A DNA stretch of 64,000 bases from Tissierellales bacterium (GTDB lineage: Bacteria; Bacillota; Clostridia; Tissierellales; Tissierellaceae): positions 62,001-126,000 of the forward strand of contig JACIXZ010000003.1 of assembly GCA_014360205.1 (NCBI GenBank), read 5' to 3'. Position numbers and translations under genes: made by a program. A model generated the notes under the pieces. The model made no database searches, was not told the DNA's origin, and worked only from the letters and a program-made list of their open reading frames with translations. Positions 35,180 to 45,159 of the stretch are shown here, in pieces. Within the stretch, counting starts at the first letter, position 1. The number at the start of each line of letters is the position of its first letter.

Positions 35180-36916
35180 CTATAATATAAAACTATTCAT
35201 GTTTATACTTAATTCTTCAGCTAATGATGCTTGTTCTTCTGCAACTTTTTCTACTTCTTCGATAGCTTTAGACAGTTCTTTCATGTTTGAAGAGATGTCA
35301 ACAGTTCTGCCAGTAGATTGTTCGATTGTTGTTGCTACAGATTCAATAGCTTCATTTATCTCAGATATAGCTTCTTTTATTTCAGTTGATTTCTCGTTGA
35401 ATTTAGAAATTAAGTTTTCTACATACTCTGCATCTTCGAGATATTTGCTCCCAGTTTCTACAAGACTATCATAATCTGCGATTACTTTGGAATCTATAAA
35501 TTTAAGCAAATCATCGGAGCTTGATGTCAATTCAGTAAATACATCATTAACATCTCCAACCAAATCAGTTATTTTATCTACAGTTGAAGAAGAAGCTTCA
35601 GCTAGTTTTCTTACTTCATCTGCTACTACTGCGAATCCTCTTCCATGCTCCCCTGCTCTTGCCGCCTCTATAGCTGCATTTAAAGCTAAAAGGTTTGTTT
35701 TCTCAGCAATTTCCTTAATTGAATCAGCCATGATTTTTATTTCTGAAACAATTTTTCCTCTTTCTATGGATTCTTTTATAGCTTTTTGTTTTTCCTTGTA
35801 AGTGTTGGTTGCTTCGCTTCGGCTCTTTACAGCATTTGTCTTCAACTCAGATGCCCTATTTGCAATAAGTTTTGCGTTTTCTTTGCCATCTTCTGATTCT
35901 TCCAATATTACCTTGACATTGTCTAATATCTGATCGCCTGATGAACTTACTTCTTCTATGGCAGCAGAAGTTTCTTCCATGCTTGCTGCAATTTCTTGTG
36001 TGGAAGAATTTACTTCTTGAATTTGTGCGCTGATTTCTTCTACTGTCGCACTTAGCTCTTGACTAGATGCGCTTGCTTCCCCAGCATTTTCTCTAGATAA
36101 ACTGATTACCTCTCTAAGACCTTCTTTAGTTTGTTTAAATGCTCTTATTAGATCCCCTATTTCATCTTTTCTAGCTAAAGATTTTTCCTCTATATCAAAA
36201 GAAAAATTACCATCTCTTAGCATAGTAGAATAATTCACAGCCTCTTTTATCCCTGAGACAATGCTTTTTGAATTATAGAAGCCCAATAACAGAGCTAAGA
36301 AAAATGCAACTAAACTAACTATTGTAGATAAAGTTACTGTCATCATCATCCTAGTATGTGCATTATTATACATAACTTCAGATGTTTTAACATTATATTT
36401 AACCATTTCTTGTATGGCATTTTCAACTTCATTTTCCCATTTGCTTGCTTCGCTATATGCACTTATTGCTAAAGAATACTGCCCATTTTTTACAAAATTT
36501 ATAACCTCTTCTCTATGTGGCCGATATGTATTTAAAGCTTGTTTAAAATTAGCTAGTAAAACTTTTTCTTGTGTATCTAAATTTCTATTTTCATATTCTT
36601 TAATTAAACTTTCATTAGATTCTACCAATGCATTTATTTCTTCTTCTGCATTTGTTATTATTGACTCATTATATGTTACTTGGTATCTCCATAAAATATC
36701 CATTAGATGTTCTTTAGATTTCATTACATTTTTTTCGACCTCTGTTAAAAGAACATTTACTCTCAATCTTTCTTCATACATTGACTCAAGATCTTTTGTG
36801 GATTGATTTAAAGATATTATACTTATTATCCCAACTAATATGGAAAGCAATGCTACTAATATAAATCCACCAAGAACTTTTGTATTCGTCTTTAAATTAT
36901 TTAAAAATTTTGCCAT
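35180..36916 (-). CDS. Methyl-accepting chemotaxis protein
   Basis: This 578-residue transmembrane receptor has membrane helix 1 (about 14-34), an extracellular four-helix-bundle sensor, membrane helix 2 (about 190-212), a HAMP linker and a long coiled-coil signalling domain. The hairpin tip is [24 protein letters not shown] and [11 protein letters not shown]. It feeds ligand information to CheA/CheW. The ligand is unknown. It is monocistronic, with its start after GAGGA. Other chemotaxis genes are not in the window. Confidence 0.93.
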   Translation of the reverse strand: MAKFLNNLKTNTKVLGGFILVALLSILVGIISIISLNQSTKDLESMYEERLRVNVLLTEVEKNVMKSKEHLMDILWRYQVTYNESIITNAEEEINALVESNESLIKEYENRNLDTQEKVLLANFKQALNTYRPHREEVINFVKNGQYSLAISAYSEASKWENEVENAIQEMVKYNVKTSEVMYNNAHTRMMMTVTLSTIVSLVAFFLALLLGFYNSKSIVSGIKEAVNYSTMLRDGNFSFDIEEKSLARKDEIGDLIRAFKQTKEGLREVISLSRENAGEASASSQELSATVEEISAQIQEVNSSTQEIAASMEETSAAIEEVSSSGDQILDNVKVILEESEDGKENAKLIANRASELKTNAVKSRSEATNTYKEKQKAIKESIERGKIVSEIKIMADSIKEIAEKTNLLALNAAIEAARAGEHGRGFAVVADEVRKLAEASSSTVDKITDLVGDVNDVFTELTSSSDDLLKFIDSKVIADYDSLVETGSKYLEDAEYVENLISKFNEKSTEIKEAISEINEAIESVATTIEQSTGRTVDISSNMKELSKAIEEVEKVAEEQASLAEELSINMNSFIL

Positions 36917-37056
36917 AAAAATCCTCCTCTAGAAATATAATCAGACTCTTAAGATTTATATCGGTTGGAAATTTAATTTTTTAATATATAAAAATATAGT
37001 TTGTCAGAGTTTTATAAAGGTATAAATATAATAATAACATTAATTTGGAGGTCATT

Positions 37057-37998
37057 ATGCAAGGTAAAGTCAAATTGCTAATAGATAATTTAAACGATGT
37101 AATAATCGGCAAGAAAGAAGTAATAGAAAATGTAGTCATTGCGCTAATTTCTAATGGGCATTTGTTGATTGAAGATGTACCGGGTGTTGGCAAGACAACA
37201 CTCGCCAAGGCATTAGCTAAGAGCCTTGACTTAACTTATAGAAGAGTTCAGTTTACTCCAGATCTTACACCATCTGATATCATAGGTGTAAGCATATATG
37301 ATAAAAATTCAGGTTCTTTTGTGTTTAAAAAAGGTCCAATATTTTGTAATATTTTTTTAGCAGATGAAATAAATAGAACTTCTCCAAAAACACAATCAAG
37401 CCTACTTCAGGCCATGGAAGAATTTGAAGTTTCAACTGAAAGTAATAGCTTTTTATTAGAAAAACCTTTTTTAGTTTTGGCAACACAAAATCCAATTGAA
37501 TACCAAGGAACATTTCCGCTCCCCGAAGCTCAACTTGATCGTTTCTTTATGAAAATATCAATTGGTTATCCTAATAAAGATGACGAAAAAAAGATATTAA
37601 AAAGCTATTTAGATTTTAAAAATTTGGATAAACTGAAACCAATTCTTACAAAATCAGAATTGTTGTCTATATCTAGTGAAGTTGAAAATGTAATAGTTCA
37701 TGATGAGATACTGGATTATATCTTAGATATAGTGAATATGACTAGAAAATATAAAAGTATTACTCTAGGTGCTAGCCCTCGTGCAAGTATAGATATATTA
37801 AAAGCATCTAAAGCTAAAGCATATATTTCAAACAGGGATTATGTGATTCATGATGATGTAAAAAGTGTAGTTATACCAGTGTTAAGACACAGAATAGTTT
37901 TATCCGCTGAAGCAAGACTAGAGAAAAAAGATGCTGATCAAATTTTGAAAGAGTTGATACAAAAGTTATATATAGGTGTTCAATATGCTAAAAAATAA
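37057..37998 (+). CDS. MoxR-family AAA+ ATPase
   Basis: This 313-residue ATPase has Walker A (EDVPGVGKTTLAKAL, about 38-52), Walker B (FLADEINRTSPKTQSSLLQAMEE, about 105-127), sensor 1 (VLATQNPIEYQGTFPLPEAQLDRF) and a C-terminal lid domain. MoxR proteins act as chaperone-like maturation factors, typically with a DUF58 protein and a transglutaminase-like membrane protein as here. The ATG at 37057 follows GGAGG; an in-frame TTG at 37045 overlaps that site. Its 3' end overlaps the DUF58 gene by 14 bases. Confidence 0.92.
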   Translation: MQGKVKLLIDNLNDVIIGKKEVIENVVIALISNGHLLIEDVPGVGKTTLAKALAKSLDLTYRRVQFTPDLTPSDIIGVSIYDKNSGSFVFKKGPIFCNIFLADEINRTSPKTQSSLLQAMEEFEVSTESNSFLLEKPFLVLATQNPIEYQGTFPLPEAQLDRFFMKISIGYPNKDDEKKILKSYLDFKNLDKLKPILTKSELLSISSEVENVIVHDEILDYILDIVNMTRKYKSITLGASPRASIDILKASKAKAYISNRDYVIHDDVKSVVIPVLRHRIVLSAEARLEKKDADQILKELIQKLYIGVQYAKK

Positions 37999-39196
37999 AT
38001 TTATTGTAATTGCTGTTTTTTTGTTGTTCGTTTTTTCTCTTTTAGTAGGTGGGGAAATCCCATTTTTCATATTTTATTTCATTATGTCTATTATTATAAT
38101 TTCATTCATCAGTGCAGTAATTTACAGATATGCTATAAATGCTAAATTGAATTTAAATGAAGGTGCTTTATACACTGGTGATGAAATAGAAATCTCCTAT
38201 AATATTTACAATGGAGGTTTCTTTTCTATACCTTATGTTGAGATTAAAAATCTATTTGAAAGAGAACTTACAAACCTTAGCCCCAAGCCTTCAATTTATT
38301 CTATAGAACCAAAAAAAACAATTACTAAAAGAGTGAAAATTACTGTAAAAAGAAGAGGTTTGTATGAGCTTGGCGAAATAAAGATAAGTGTTATGGATAG
38401 TTTAGGAATATTTAAGTTAAGTAAAACCATAAAACAAACTACATCACTATTAGTATATCCAAGCTACAGAAAATTAGAATCATTTCATGTGTTGGCTGGG
38501 CTTTATTCTGGTGAGCTTTTTACTCATTATAAAAAGGCAGAGGATAGAAACAGAAGTTATGGAGCAAGAAGCTATGTTTTAGGTGATCCTGTAAAATCAA
38601 TTCACTGGAAATTATCAGCAAAAAAAGATTCCTTGATGACTAAAGAATTTGAAAGCAGAAGTAACACTAGTGTTTTGATAATCATTGATTCTCTTTCTTC
38701 AAAATTTAAATATGATTATGATTTTCACATAGAGGATTCCCAAGTTGAAATATCAAGTAGCATAATAGATTTCTGTCTATCACACGAAATAGAAACAGCA
38801 CTTTTTTTTGAGAATAACAGCAAAGGAAAATTTATAAGTGGAAAAAATATAATAGATTTAAATTATTTTATCGACGAATTAGCTATGTACCGTCCAACAG
38901 GAATTTTGAGTTTGAGTGATAATATCGATATAAATTTTGAAAATTTTTATAAATACTCAACAATCATATTTATAACGAACTCTTTGAACAAAGATGATTC
39001 AAAAGAGATATTAACTTTAAAAATGAAAGGCATCAACCCTATTATAATATACATCACAGATTTAGAAAATAAAGCAGTTGATCATGATTATTCTTATTTA
39101 GAAATATTAAAGCTTCAATCTATTTCTATATATGAGCTTGATTACAATTCTGATTTCGTAAAAGAGATGGAGGCTCATTATGATGAAAGATTTTAA
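37985..39196 (+). CDS. DUF58-domain membrane protein
   Basis: This 403-residue protein has two N-terminal membrane segments (about 6-45), a beta-rich segment and a DUF58 region with DRNRSYGARSYVLGDPVKSIHWKLSAK (about 180-206), followed by a vWA-like fold (VLIIIDSLSS). It is presumed to be a partner of the MoxR ATPase. ATG at 37985 is preferred to the GTG at 37976. It overlaps both neighbours (14 bases upstream, 17 downstream), which indicates tight translational coupling. Confidence 0.88.
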   Translation: MLKNKFIVIAVFLLFVFSLLVGGEIPFFIFYFIMSIIIISFISAVIYRYAINAKLNLNEGALYTGDEIEISYNIYNGGFFSIPYVEIKNLFERELTNLSPKPSIYSIEPKKTITKRVKITVKRRGLYELGEIKISVMDSLGIFKLSKTIKQTTSLLVYPSYRKLESFHVLAGLYSGELFTHYKKAEDRNRSYGARSYVLGDPVKSIHWKLSAKKDSLMTKEFESRSNTSVLIIIDSLSSKFKYDYDFHIEDSQVEISSSIIDFCLSHEIETALFFENNSKGKFISGKNIIDLNYFIDELAMYRPTGILSLSDNIDINFENFYKYSTIIFITNSLNKDDSKEILTLKMKGINPIIIYITDLENKAVDHDYSYLEILKLQSISIYELDYNSDFVKEMEAHYDERF

Positions 39197-41468
39197 AATA
39201 GAAAATCTATTTCTGAATTTTACAGCTTTGCTATTTAGTTTTTCAATAGTTTATACGATATCAGATGCAATAAATGTAGAAATGATTTTACCTAGGCAAG
39301 TTATCTTATTTGTTTTGATTTTTGAATTGGTTTATATTTTTATTAAAAAACCCTTAATCATTATAGGAACTAGTGTGTTTGCGCTAATGCTAATCATAAT
39401 ACTTATCAGATATGATCGTGATTTGTTTGTTCAGATTATAAATTATTCAACACAACTTTTTAGTAATATAATCGAGAATTTAAGTCAATCATCTCCTATA
39501 GAGCCACAATTCAAATTTCCATATTTTATATTGATAAGTGTCTTGTTTAGTACAATTTCCATTTTAAGTATTTGCATTTACAAAAGGTATATATTAATAT
39601 ACTCGTTTTTTACAGTTTTTCTGATAATTTATTGGTATAGTTTTATAGATGTAGCTTTTGTATCTTTGAAAATGTTATTAATTTCTTTGATTCTCACAAT
39701 TACTATTATTAATTACGATAAAATTACAAAAATATATTCCAAGGATGATATATTAATTAAAATCAGATTTTCATTTTTCATAAAACCTGCTATTATAATC
39801 AGCATAATATCGTTGATTCTATCTTCAATTCTTCCTAAATGGAATAATCCAGTTGATTGGATCTGGTTTGAATCAAAGATTATTGAGAGGTATCCAGCAG
39901 TTCTTGATTTTAGATCTAATCCTGCATATGTAAGAGGAAATGTTAAAGCTAATCCATTTAATTTTAGAACTACAGGGTTTAACCCAAACAACTCTGCGTT
40001 AGGTGGTAGGGTAATACCTAATAGTAGGATTGTTATGAATGTTAAATCTGATTCGCCAGTTTATTTAAGAGGTAGTGTTAAACACACTTTCAGTGGTACT
40101 CATTGGATTAGCGAATATACTGCTGTTAAAACAACAAAAGCAGGGAATATATTCTATTTTCCACCTATAGATTCTAGTTTAAATTATGAATTTGCTAAAA
40201 ATATAACTATTCAAAACATCAATTTAGCTTCCACGACTTTATTTAGTCCTTTTATGCCATTTAATGTTGAAATAAATGGCGATGAATATATTTATATAAA
40301 TGAAGATATGATTTTAGAATATCCTGATGGTATATATAAAAATGAATCATATACAGTTTACTACATCCCTGAATTGCCTTATGATAAATTATTAGAGTTA
40401 GGAGTTAATAGAAGTAAAGAAGATATCAATAATCTAAACCTTTACTTAACAATTTCTGATACAACAACTTCAAGAACAATAAATCTAGCAAATGAAATAA
40501 CAAAAAATGCAACCAACGATTATGAAAAGGCCGTCTTAATAGAAGAATATTTAAGAAACAATTACTTTTATACATTAGATGTTGATAACTACTCTCCATC
40601 AGAAAATCCTGATTTTGTAGACTACTTTCTATTCGATACTAAAGAAGGGTATTGCACATATTATGCTTCTGCTATGGCAATAATGCTTAGAATTTTGGGC
40701 ATTCCAAGTAGGTATGTCGAGGGATATGTTGCCAATGATGAAATCGCAAAAGGAGAGTACAAAGTTACACAAGCTAATGCCCATGCATGGGTCGAAGCTT
40801 TTATAGAACCTGTAGGTTGGATGAAATTTGAACCTACACCATATTACGATACCAACAACTATGTGAATATTCCAGAAAATACTCCAACTCCACCAATAGA
40901 CGATACTAGTGAATATAGCCCCGATATGTATAGGGATAGAATAATTAATGATCCTAGAAATCCTAACAGACAGGATATCATAGAAGAAGGAAATAATATA
41001 GTTATAGATGAAAATGAAACTAATGATTCTATACAACCTAATATAAGTTTAAGAATAATACCTATATCTATTATAATCATGCTTCTCTTAAGAGTATTAT
41101 ATATTATTTTTAGAAATTATTACATTTTAAATAGACAGAAAAAACTTAATAACAATCAAAAAATAGAGATTTATTATTATCAAATATTATATATTATGGG
41201 GCTTTTAGGTTTCCCTAAAAATAATGATGAAACCTATCTAGAATATTCTAGAAGAATTAATTATAAGTACTTCAAATTATCAGACATAGAGTTTGATAAA
41301 ATTACTGAAATATTTATTAAAACTAAATTTGGGCTTAAAGAGGCTTCTATTGAAGAAACTGATTTGGTTGATGAATTTAAGAATATATTATTAAATAGAC
41401 ACAAGAATTATCAAGGACGAATTAAATATTTCATCAGAAAATATTTAATTGGGGATGTCAGAATTTAA
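39180..41468 (+). CDS. Transglutaminase-like membrane protein (TgpA type)
   Basis: This 762-residue protein has a polytopic N-terminal region (about six helices, 1-215), an extracellular stretch with a transglutaminase-like core, then a helix near 625-645 and a cytosolic tail. The core has the catalytic Cys in KEGYCTYYASAMAIMLR (about 486-502) and the His/Asp region in ANAHAWVEAFIE (about 535-546). It is the third member of the moxR-DUF58-transglutaminase trio and probably acts on surface protein cross-links or maturation. The start has GGAGG six bases upstream. Its 3' end overlaps the convergent gene by 11 bases. Confidence 0.88.
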   Translation: MMKDFKIENLFLNFTALLFSFSIVYTISDAINVEMILPRQVILFVLIFELVYIFIKKPLIIIGTSVFALMLIIILIRYDRDLFVQIINYSTQLFSNIIENLSQSSPIEPQFKFPYFILISVLFSTISILSICIYKRYILIYSFFTVFLIIYWYSFIDVAFVSLKMLLISLILTITIINYDKITKIYSKDDILIKIRFSFFIKPAIIISIISLILSSILPKWNNPVDWIWFESKIIERYPAVLDFRSNPAYVRGNVKANPFNFRTTGFNPNNSALGGRVIPNSRIVMNVKSDSPVYLRGSVKHTFSGTHWISEYTAVKTTKAGNIFYFPPIDSSLNYEFAKNITIQNINLASTTLFSPFMPFNVEINGDEYIYINEDMILEYPDGIYKNESYTVYYIPELPYDKLLELGVNRSKEDINNLNLYLTISDTTTSRTINLANEITKNATNDYEKAVLIEEYLRNNYFYTLDVDNYSPSENPDFVDYFLFDTKEGYCTYYASAMAIMLRILGIPSRYVEGYVANDEIAKGEYKVTQANAHAWVEAFIEPVGWMKFEPTPYYDTNNYVNIPENTPTPPIDDTSEYSPDMYRDRIINDPRNPNRQDIIEEGNNIVIDENETNDSIQPNISLRIIPISIIIMLLLRVLYIIFRNYYILNRQKKLNNNQKIEIYYYQILYIMGLLGFPKNNDETYLEYSRRINYKYFKLSDIEFDKITEIFIKTKFGLKEASIEETDLVDEFKNILLNRHKNYQGRIKYFIRKYLIGDVRI

Positions 41469-41790
41469 TGCCCAATATCTTATCTGTTAATTTATACATT
41501 CTCAAGAGAGTATTCTCTAAAAAGAAATAGTGCAAAAAATAAAATATTGTGGTTATAAATAGTATTCCAAACAATATAAAGATGATTATTTCACCTGTTT
41601 TTAAACTAAAATATAAGCTTGTCAACATCAATATTGATGTAAATATAGTTACCAACAAGTGAATTAACCTTTCGTGACGAAAATAATCAATATGTAATTG
41701 ATGCACATATAATAAATCTTCATAAGAATACTCATCGCCTCTTAATGCTTTGATTATCCATTTTTCGTAATCTCTAATGTATTTTTTCAT
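41458..41790 (-). CDS. Small two-helix membrane protein
   Basis: This is a 110-residue protein I do not recognise. It has a polar N-terminus (MKKYIRDYEKWIIKAL...), then two hydrophobic segments (about 47-66 and 70-92) and a short cytosolic tail. ATG at 41790 after AGAGGTG is preferred over ATG 41811, which has no ribosome site. It converges on the transglutaminase-like gene with an 11-base overlap. It is separated from the flavoenzyme gene upstream by a strong hairpin. Confidence 0.6.
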   Translation of the reverse strand: MKKYIRDYEKWIIKALRGDEYSYEDLLYVHQLHIDYFRHERLIHLLVTIFTSILMLTSLYFSLKTGEIIIFILFGILFITTIFYFLHYFFLENTLLRMYKLTDKILGIKF

Positions 41791-41822
41791 ATCCACACCT
41801 CTTTTTTTCACTATTTACCCAA

Positions 41823-41866
41823 AAAAAATAAAACTACTGCATTTAAATGCAGTAGTTTTATTTTTT
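41823..41866. terminator. Terminator after the enoate-reductase-like gene
   Basis: A perfect 44-base palindrome (22-bp arms, core ACTACTGCATTT) with A- and T-runs at the ends starts three bases after the stop of the minus-strand flavoenzyme gene. Very strong intrinsic terminator. Confidence 0.9.
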
Positions 41867-41868
41867 GT

Positions 41869-43875
41869 TTATATAAATCTTGCTACTTCATATCCTTCCC
41901 AAATTGCAGACATTATGTTTCTTGCACCATTCGCATCTCCAACTAAGTAAAGGTTATTAACTTTACCAACCAATTCGTCATACAGTGACTTGTCCGCTTT
42001 CATTCCTACAGAAATAACTACTGTATCCACATCTAAAGTACTAGGAGTAAAATTATTATCCATCAATTCTATATATCCTTCTTGCACTCCCATTAATCTT
42101 TGATTTGTCATTGTTTTTACATTGTGGAGTTTCATTAAATCTAACATCATTATTCTATTCATGTGAGGAACTGGTAATCCTGATGCCATTAGTTCTGGGA
42201 GCATTTCAATCACAGTTACATCTTTGCCAGCCATAGCTAAACTTAGTGCTGTTTCACACCCCACTAAGCCTCCCCCTATAACTGCAACCTTATTTCCTAC
42301 TTTGCTATTGTCTAATAATACTTCAGAAGCTGTATAGACATTTGCCTTATCAATTCCTTTTACTTTAGGTATAATATGATGAGAACCACACGCAACAATT
42401 ACTGCATCTGCATTCATTTCTTCAATCATTTCTTTAGTTACCAGGGTATTTAATTTAATATTTATGCCAAGTTTGTCCATCTGAGTTTTATACCAGTCTA
42501 ATAATCTTCCATTGTCTTTTTTGAATTCATCTACTGATCCTGCAATAACATGTCCACCAAGTGCACTAGATTTTTCGCATATAGTTACTTCATGACCTCT
42601 TATAGCAAGTACTCTAGCAGCTTCCATTCCTGCCATACCACCACCTACTACAAGTACATGTTTTTTTTCAGTTGCTTTTACTAATTTGTATTCAGCTTCT
42701 CTACCACATGCTGGATTTACTGCACATGATAGAGGTTTTCCTGTAAATGCTCTTCCTAGGCAACCATCGTGGCACCCTATACAAGGTCTAACATCCTCTG
42801 GATGACCCGCCAAAACTTTGTTGCCCCAGTCTGGATCCGCTAATAAACCTCTGCCTATACATACCATATCTAATGCTTTGCCTTCTTCACATTCTTTGAT
42901 TGCTAGTTCTGGTACATCCATCCTTCCGGCAACAACCAAAGGAACTTTTACAACTTTTTTAAGCTGTTCAGTAAGTGGCAAATATAATCCATGTTCTTGA
43001 TAGATCGGTGGATGAGCCCAGTACCATGCATCATAAGATCCAGCATCTGCATCAAATGCATCATATCCAGCCTGTTCAAGTATAGGAGCTATCATTAATC
43101 CTTCTTCTGTATCTCTGCCCATTTCTCTAAATTCTTCTCCTGCCAAACCTCCTTGATTCCATCCTTTAATGTAACTTTTTATACTAAATCTTAGCATTAC
43201 AGGAAAATTATCTCCGTTTACTTTCTTTATAGCCTTTACTATTTCAATAGGTAATCTTAATCTTCCCATTAAGTCTCCGCCATATTTGTCATTTCTCTTG
43301 TTAAACATTGCTATAGTAAATTGATCAAGCAAATATCCTTCGTGGACTGCATGAATTTCTACTCCATCAAAACCTGCCATCTTTGCTATTGCTGCAGATT
43401 CAGCAGCTTTTTTTACTAGAGTTTCAACTTCATCAACTGTCAATTCTCTACATGTAACTCTAGGATCCCAATAATTAGGTATAGCAGATGGTGCTACCGG
43501 TTTTCCTAATAACATCTGTGGAGCTGCTACTCTCCCAAAACCTATACCTAATTGAAGAAATATTTTAGTTCCATAAGCATGGATTCTTTCAACCATCTCG
43601 CCAGATGTTTGAATAAAATGCCCTGGATCGATAGTTGGACACAGCAGCATCCCTTCATGAAATTTTTCTATTTCATTCTCTACTTTAGCTACTCCTGTTA
43701 TCAGTAATCCAGTCCCACCTTTTGCTCTTTCTACATAGTAGTTTTCTGCACGTTTTGAAAATCCTCCTCTTTCTGTTGAAAGCCCTATTATGCCCATTGG
43801 TGCAAGCGCAATTCTGTTCTTGATTTCTAGATTTTTAATCTTGATTGGCTCAAACAACTTAGCATTGCTTTCCAT
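41869..43875 (-). CDS. Enoate reductase / 2,4-dienoyl-CoA reductase-like Fe-S flavoenzyme
   Basis: This 668-residue enzyme is of the old-yellow-enzyme fusion type. An N-terminal FMN TIM barrel (RIALAPMGIIG; catalytic block FDGVEIHAVHEGYLLDQF near 175-192) is followed by a [4Fe-4S] ligand set (PCIGCHDGCLGR ... CAVNP, about 365-390) and C-terminal FAD/NAD(P) domains (VLVVGGGMAGMEAARVLA; KVAVIGGGLVGCETALSLA). Relatives reduce C=C bonds of unsaturated acids, CoA esters or bile-acid intermediates. The substrate is not identifiable. Monocistronic. An AAGCAT/ATGCTT dyad (43904-43917) lies in its leader and may be an operator. The remainder of 43876-44047 shows nothing else. Confidence 0.88.
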   Translation of the reverse strand: MESNAKLFEPIKIKNLEIKNRIALAPMGIIGLSTERGGFSKRAENYYVERAKGGTGLLITGVAKVENEIEKFHEGMLLCPTIDPGHFIQTSGEMVERIHAYGTKIFLQLGIGFGRVAAPQMLLGKPVAPSAIPNYWDPRVTCRELTVDEVETLVKKAAESAAIAKMAGFDGVEIHAVHEGYLLDQFTIAMFNKRNDKYGGDLMGRLRLPIEIVKAIKKVNGDNFPVMLRFSIKSYIKGWNQGGLAGEEFREMGRDTEEGLMIAPILEQAGYDAFDADAGSYDAWYWAHPPIYQEHGLYLPLTEQLKKVVKVPLVVAGRMDVPELAIKECEEGKALDMVCIGRGLLADPDWGNKVLAGHPEDVRPCIGCHDGCLGRAFTGKPLSCAVNPACGREAEYKLVKATEKKHVLVVGGGMAGMEAARVLAIRGHEVTICEKSSALGGHVIAGSVDEFKKDNGRLLDWYKTQMDKLGINIKLNTLVTKEMIEEMNADAVIVACGSHHIIPKVKGIDKANVYTASEVLLDNSKVGNKVAVIGGGLVGCETALSLAMAGKDVTVIEMLPELMASGLPVPHMNRIMMLDLMKLHNVKTMTNQRLMGVQEGYIELMDNNFTPSTLDVDTVVISVGMKADKSLYDELVGKVNNLYLVGDANGARNIMSAIWEGYEVARFI

Positions 43876-44047
43876 AAACTTACCCCTCTCAATTTTATTT
43901 ATGAAGCATAAATGCTTACATACTTTGTTTGTTATTTTTCAAACTATTTAATGCACTAAAAATAATATTTTACTACATTTTGAATGTATTTGATTGTGCT
44001 AGCATGTTAGCTGTTGCATCATAAGTATACCCATTATTTTAAAAAAT

Positions 44048-44091
44048 AAAAAAATTTCCAAAAATATTTTTGAATTTTTGGAAATTTTTTT
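44048..44091 (-). terminator. Terminator after the Mrp gene
   Basis: A 17-bp perfect stem (44048-44064 with 44075-44091, ten-base loop) is built around TTTCC/GGAAA, with long A/T flanks. It lies just after the stop at 44096 on the minus strand. Confidence 0.85.
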
Positions 44092-44095
44092 ATTT

Positions 44096-44899
44096 CTATA
44101 TTTCTAATTCATTGGCGAGTACATCAAGGAAATTAAAACCTAGTGTTTCAATTTGTCCTTCATCGCAAATTCTTGCAATTTCTGGATCAATTGGCAATTT
44201 TGCTAATACTTTCAAATTAAATTCTTCAGCTATTTCATCTATATGGCTTTCTCCAAACACTTTATAATTTTTTCCATTATCTGGGCATTTAAAATAACTC
44301 ATGTTTTCAACCAGTCCAACGATTGGTATATTCATCATCTTAGCCATTTTTACTGCTTTAGTAACTATCATCGATACCAATTCTTGAGGAGATGTTACCA
44401 CTATTATTCCATCTACGGGAATGCTTTGAAAAACTGTTAAAGCTATATCGCCTGTTCCAGGTGGCATATCTATAAACAAAAAATCCTCATCTTCCCAAAT
44501 CACCTCAGTCCAAAACTGTCTAACTGTTCCCCCAATAATAGGTCCTCTCCAAACAACGGGATCCGTTTCATCCTCAAGCAATAGATTTAATGACATTACA
44601 TCTATCCCCGTTCTAGTTTTGACAGGAAATATTCCATCCTTATTTCCTCTGGCTTTTTCAGTAATGCCAAATATTTTTGGTATAGATGGCCCAGTTATAT
44701 CTGTATCCATTATTGCAACTTTATATCCTCGCCTTTGCATTTCTACGGCAATTAGAGAGGTTACTAATGATTTCCCAACTCCGCCTTTTCCACTTACAAC
44801 TCCGATGATCTTCTTTATATTTGATTTATCGTTTGGCTTTAAGATGAAGCTCGATTTTTTATTTGTTGGTTCATGATTTATATTAATATTATCAGTCAT
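44096..44899 (-). CDS. Mrp/NBP35-family P-loop ATPase
   Basis: This 267-residue cytosolic protein is of the Fe-S-cluster carrier group. Its deviant Walker A GVVSGKGGVGKSLVTSL (about 33-49), DTDITGPSIPKIFG and LFIDMPPGTGDIALT are intact. The usual C-terminal CPDC Fe-S motif instead reads YFKCPDNGKNY, so the second Cys is absent. Classical cluster binding at the dimer interface is therefore doubtful. The start follows GGAGAA. It lies downstream of tRNA-Thr on the same strand. Confidence 0.88.
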   Translation of the reverse strand: MTDNININHEPTNKKSSFILKPNDKSNIKKIIGVVSGKGGVGKSLVTSLIAVEMQRRGYKVAIMDTDITGPSIPKIFGITEKARGNKDGIFPVKTRTGIDVMSLNLLLEDETDPVVWRGPIIGGTVRQFWTEVIWEDEDFLFIDMPPGTGDIALTVFQSIPVDGIIVVTSPQELVSMIVTKAVKMAKMMNIPIVGLVENMSYFKCPDNGKNYKVFGESHIDEIAEEFNLKVLAKLPIDPEIARICDEGQIETLGFNFLDVLANELEI

Positions 44900-44922
44900 T
44901 AAAGTTCTCCTTTTTTAAATTA

Positions 44923-44997
44923 TGGAGCTGATGGTCGGATTTGAACCGACGACCTGTGCATTACGAGTGCACTGCTCTACCACTGAGCCACATCAGC
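44923..44997 (-). tRNA. tRNA-Thr (anticodon CGT)
   Basis: A complete cloverleaf with encoded CCA. The acceptor GCTGATG pairs with CATCAGC; the D arm is GGCTCAGTGGTAGAGC; the anticodon stem GTGCA/TGCAC encloses CTCGTAA with anticodon CGT (44963-44965); the T arm contains GGTTCGAATCC. It reads ACG Thr codons. The gap to tex (44998-45129) is otherwise empty. Confidence 0.97.
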
Positions 44998-45129
44998 ATT
45001 TAATGTAATTAACAGTATAATTATACAACATTTCATTGATTTTTTTAAGTATTTTATTAAGAATTTAAGGTTTACAACTGAAATACAGAATTCTTTTTAA
45101 AAGGTTTGTTAACTTTTCTGTAAAACATC

Positions 45130-45159
45130 AATAAGCCAAGCTATCAAGCTTGGCTTATT
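45130..45159 (-). terminator. Terminator of tex
   Basis: AATAAGCCAAGCT pairs with AGCTTGGCTTATT (13 bp, four-base loop), overlapping the tex stop codon. TTGATGTTTT follows on the minus strand. Confidence 0.85.
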
